DNA from: a bacterium
Lineage (GTDB): Bacteria > Patescibacteriota > Saccharimonadia > Saccharimonadales > UBA4665
Direction: 5' to 3'
NCBI GenBank assembly: GCA_021777375.1
Contig: JAJYDV010000001.1
Span: 75,347 to 136,853, forward strand
DNA: 61,507 nt
How positions within the stretch are numbered: the first letter of the stretch is position 1; each line of letters begins with the position of its first letter. Below, piece by piece: positions 60,303 through 61,507 of the stretch. Both the position numbers and the translations under genes were made by a program. The notes below the pieces were generated by a model. It was not told the origin of the DNA. It did not search any database and saw only the letters and a program-made list of their open reading frames with translations.

Positions 60303-61507
60303 ATGAATCCAACGAACGATAACAATAATGGGTTGTTCGGGTTTTTGAAAATATTTCGGGGTGATAAAAATAATACAACATCAGATCCCGGAAGTGTTCC
60401 GCCTCCGGCAACTACTGCGAATGCTGACCCTAGTCAAATAGAAGTACAGCAGGGTGCAGTTATTTTACCTACTACCACGAGCTTTGGCTCCCCTTCTGCT
60501 TCGACAATGAATGCTGACCTTAAGGAGATTGCCCAACAGAATGAAATTAGCAAAGAAAATGCGTCGAATCAAAATGCCGCAGATCCTGCCTCATCTACCA
60601 CGAACACGCCACCTATTTTTAGCAGCAGCTCCCCTTCTGCTTCGACAATGAATGCTGACCTTAAGGAGATTGCCCAACAGAATGAAATTAGCAAAGAAAA
60701 TGCGTCGAATCAAAATGCCGCAGATCCTGCCTCATCAGCCGGATCTTTGAATCGGTTATCTCCGGACCATACATTTACGTCTGGTGCAATGGCAGATCCT
60801 ACCTCACTTAGTAAAGAAAAAGTAAACCGGTTGAATATAAAACCTGTTGCTTCTAGCACTCTACCGTGGAACTACGCTATGGACAATTTGCATACAGATA
60901 TTTCAAATCCCGCAGTACTAAAGAAAATTACAAATAATTCAGTTGGAATTAAGTTTAAAGGAAATGGACTTAGCGATGGTAAAGGCGCTATCGATAGCGT
61001 TACGATAGATGGACACACGTATACTGATCTTGGGCATATTAACGGTGCAATAAAGTTTGTTTTAGATGAAAAGAGAGCAGACCCCTTATCAGCCGGATCT
61101 TTGAATCGGTTATCTCCGGACCATACATTTACGTCTGGTGCAATGGCAGATCCCACCTCATCAGCCGGATCTTTGAATCGGTTATCTCCGGACCATACAT
61201 TTACGTCTGGTGCAATGGCAGATCCTGCCTCATCTACCACGAACACGCCACCTATTTTTAGCAGCAGCTCCCCTTCTGCTTCGACAATGAATGCTGACCT
61301 TAAGGAGATTGCCCAACAGAATGAAATTAGCAAAGAAAATGCGTCGAATCAAAATGCCGCAGATCCTGCCTCATCTACCACGAACACGCCACCTATTTTT
61401 AGCAGCAGCTCCCCTTCTGCTTCGACAATGAATGCTGACCTTAAGGAGATTGCCCAACAGAATGAAATTAGCAAAGAAAATGCGTCGAATCAAAATGCCG
61501 CAGATCC
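60303..61507 (+). CDS. Mosaic modular repeat protein, runs off the window
   Basis: An open reading frame from ATG 60303 to the window end (401 codons) with no stop. A 61-codon head (NGLFGFLKIFRGDK, no signal peptide) is followed by modules: a truncated A (to 60593), A 60594-60734, B 60735-60806, a unique 94-residue C 60807-61088, B 61089-61160, B 61161-61232, A 61233-61373, and A cut at 61507. A is 47 residues, B is 24. Copies are identical by direct reading except at the last codons of B. Modules join at ADPA, ADPT or ADPL. A and B are polar and low-complexity; C looks foldable (AIDSVTIDGHTYTDLGHI). Function unknown; surface or secreted exported protein is an inference. Confidence 0.85.
   Translation, partial: MNPTNDNNNGLFGFLKIFRGDKNNTTSDPGSVPPPATTANADPSQIEVQQGAVILPTTTSFGSPSASTMNADLKEIAQQNEISKENASNQNAADPASSTTNTPPIFSSSSPSASTMNADLKEIAQQNEISKENASNQNAADPASSAGSLNRLSPDHTFTSGAMADPTSLSKEKVNRLNIKPVASSTLPWNYAMDNLHTDISNPAVLKKITNNSVGIKFKGNGLSDGKGAIDSVTIDGHTYTDLGHINGAIKFVLDEKRADPLSAGSLNRLSPDHTFTSGAMADPTSSAGSLNRLSPDHTFTSGAMADPASSTTNTPPIFSSSSPSASTMNADLKEIAQQNEISKENASNQNAADPASSTTNTPPIFSSSSPSASTMNADLKEIAQQNEISKENASNQNAAD
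60487..61507 (+). repeat. Array of near-identical 141-bp (A) and 72-bp (B) modules
   Basis: A copies: 60487-60593 (partial), 60594-60734, 61233-61373, 61374-61507 (cut). B copies: 60735-60806, 61089-61160, 61161-61232. A copies are identical by eye. B copies differ only in the final bases (CCTACC, CCCACC, CCTGCC before TCA). A 282-bp unique segment separates B copies one and two. All lengths are multiples of three. Confidence 0.92.

Noticed and set aside
60872-61333. Minus-strand open frame of 153 codons
   Set aside because: It lies entirely antisense to the mosaic gene and follows its repeats; it has no Shine-Dalgarno and its composition is explained by the opposite strand.
60487-61507. CRISPR array suggested by regularly repeated units
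   Set aside because: Units are coding, in frame and adjacent without variable spacers of constant length, and the repeats are far longer than CRISPR repeats.
1-61507. Alternative genetic code with UGA read as glycine, as in some CPR lineages
   Set aside because: Genes end at UGA in normal places, for example the TTGA overlap at 23048-23051 and the ATGA overlaps, and no conserved protein has internal UGA.

Overview
This 61.5 kb window reads as ordinary chromosome of a small-genome, single-membrane bacterium, most likely a member of the Candidate Phyla Radiation close to Saccharibacteria (TM7). This is inferred from gene content and style: very short intergenic gaps, many 4-30 bp gene overlaps, AAGGA/GGAGG ribosome-binding sites mixed with starts lacking one, a sortase plus an LPXTG-like substrate, GtrA, DUF3048, PEGA and CvpA-protease proteins, and no outer-membrane genes. 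UGA behaves as a normal stop. No phage, insertion sequence or CRISPR array was seen. Species cannot be named from the sequence alone.

Layout. 1-9154: der (cut by the window edge), an RsuA/RluB-type pseudouridine synthase, and a signalling block of three histidine kinases and two response regulators around tRNA-Glu. 9192-16118: DUF3048 protein, gltX, two membrane-anchored extracytoplasmic proteins, a sortase and tRNA-Leu. 16161-21949: unknown proteins, a decayed NAD(P)HX-dehydratase homologue, a HAD phosphatase, exonuclease III, pyrH, a YbjQ protein. 22004-31169: tRNA-Ser, two MacB/LolCDE-type ABC modules, and an oxidative pentose-phosphate operon (pgl-gnd-zwf) ending in a MarP-like protease, plus an RRM RNA-binding protein. 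31269-45756: Y-family polymerase operon, HtrA-like protease, sortase substrate, 2H phosphoesterase, peroxiredoxin, VKOR, two ABC-2 exporters, glutamate dehydrogenase. 45765-53770: a Zn/Mn-type ABC importer, a divergent sigma factor, a second MarP-like protease, an MFS exporter and an isochorismatase-family hydrolase. 54187-60211: DEAD-box helicase, FkbM methyltransferase, Nudix hydrolase and a full-length ABC exporter. 60303-end: a large open reading frame built of near-identical shuffled modules, running off the window.

How the parts fit. Central metabolism is represented by a compact NAD(P)H-generating block (zwf, gnd, pgl, gdhA). A cell-surface theme recurs: sortase with its substrate, three trypsin-fold proteases, VKOR for disulfides (both MarP-like proteases keep the Cys pair expected to form one), and several exporters. 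Two RNA-chaperone genes (RRM protein and DEAD-box helicase) share a 13-bp upstream element and have leaders with foldable structure.

The strongest candidate for something undescribed is the mosaic repeat gene at 60303-61507 downstream of the ABC exporter. It has two module types repeated at essentially 100 percent DNA identity, all lengths divisible by three, joined at a recurring Ala-Asp-Pro junction, with a tandemly duplicated ribosome-binding region. Second is the SD-overlapping hairpin in the DEAD-box helicase leader.
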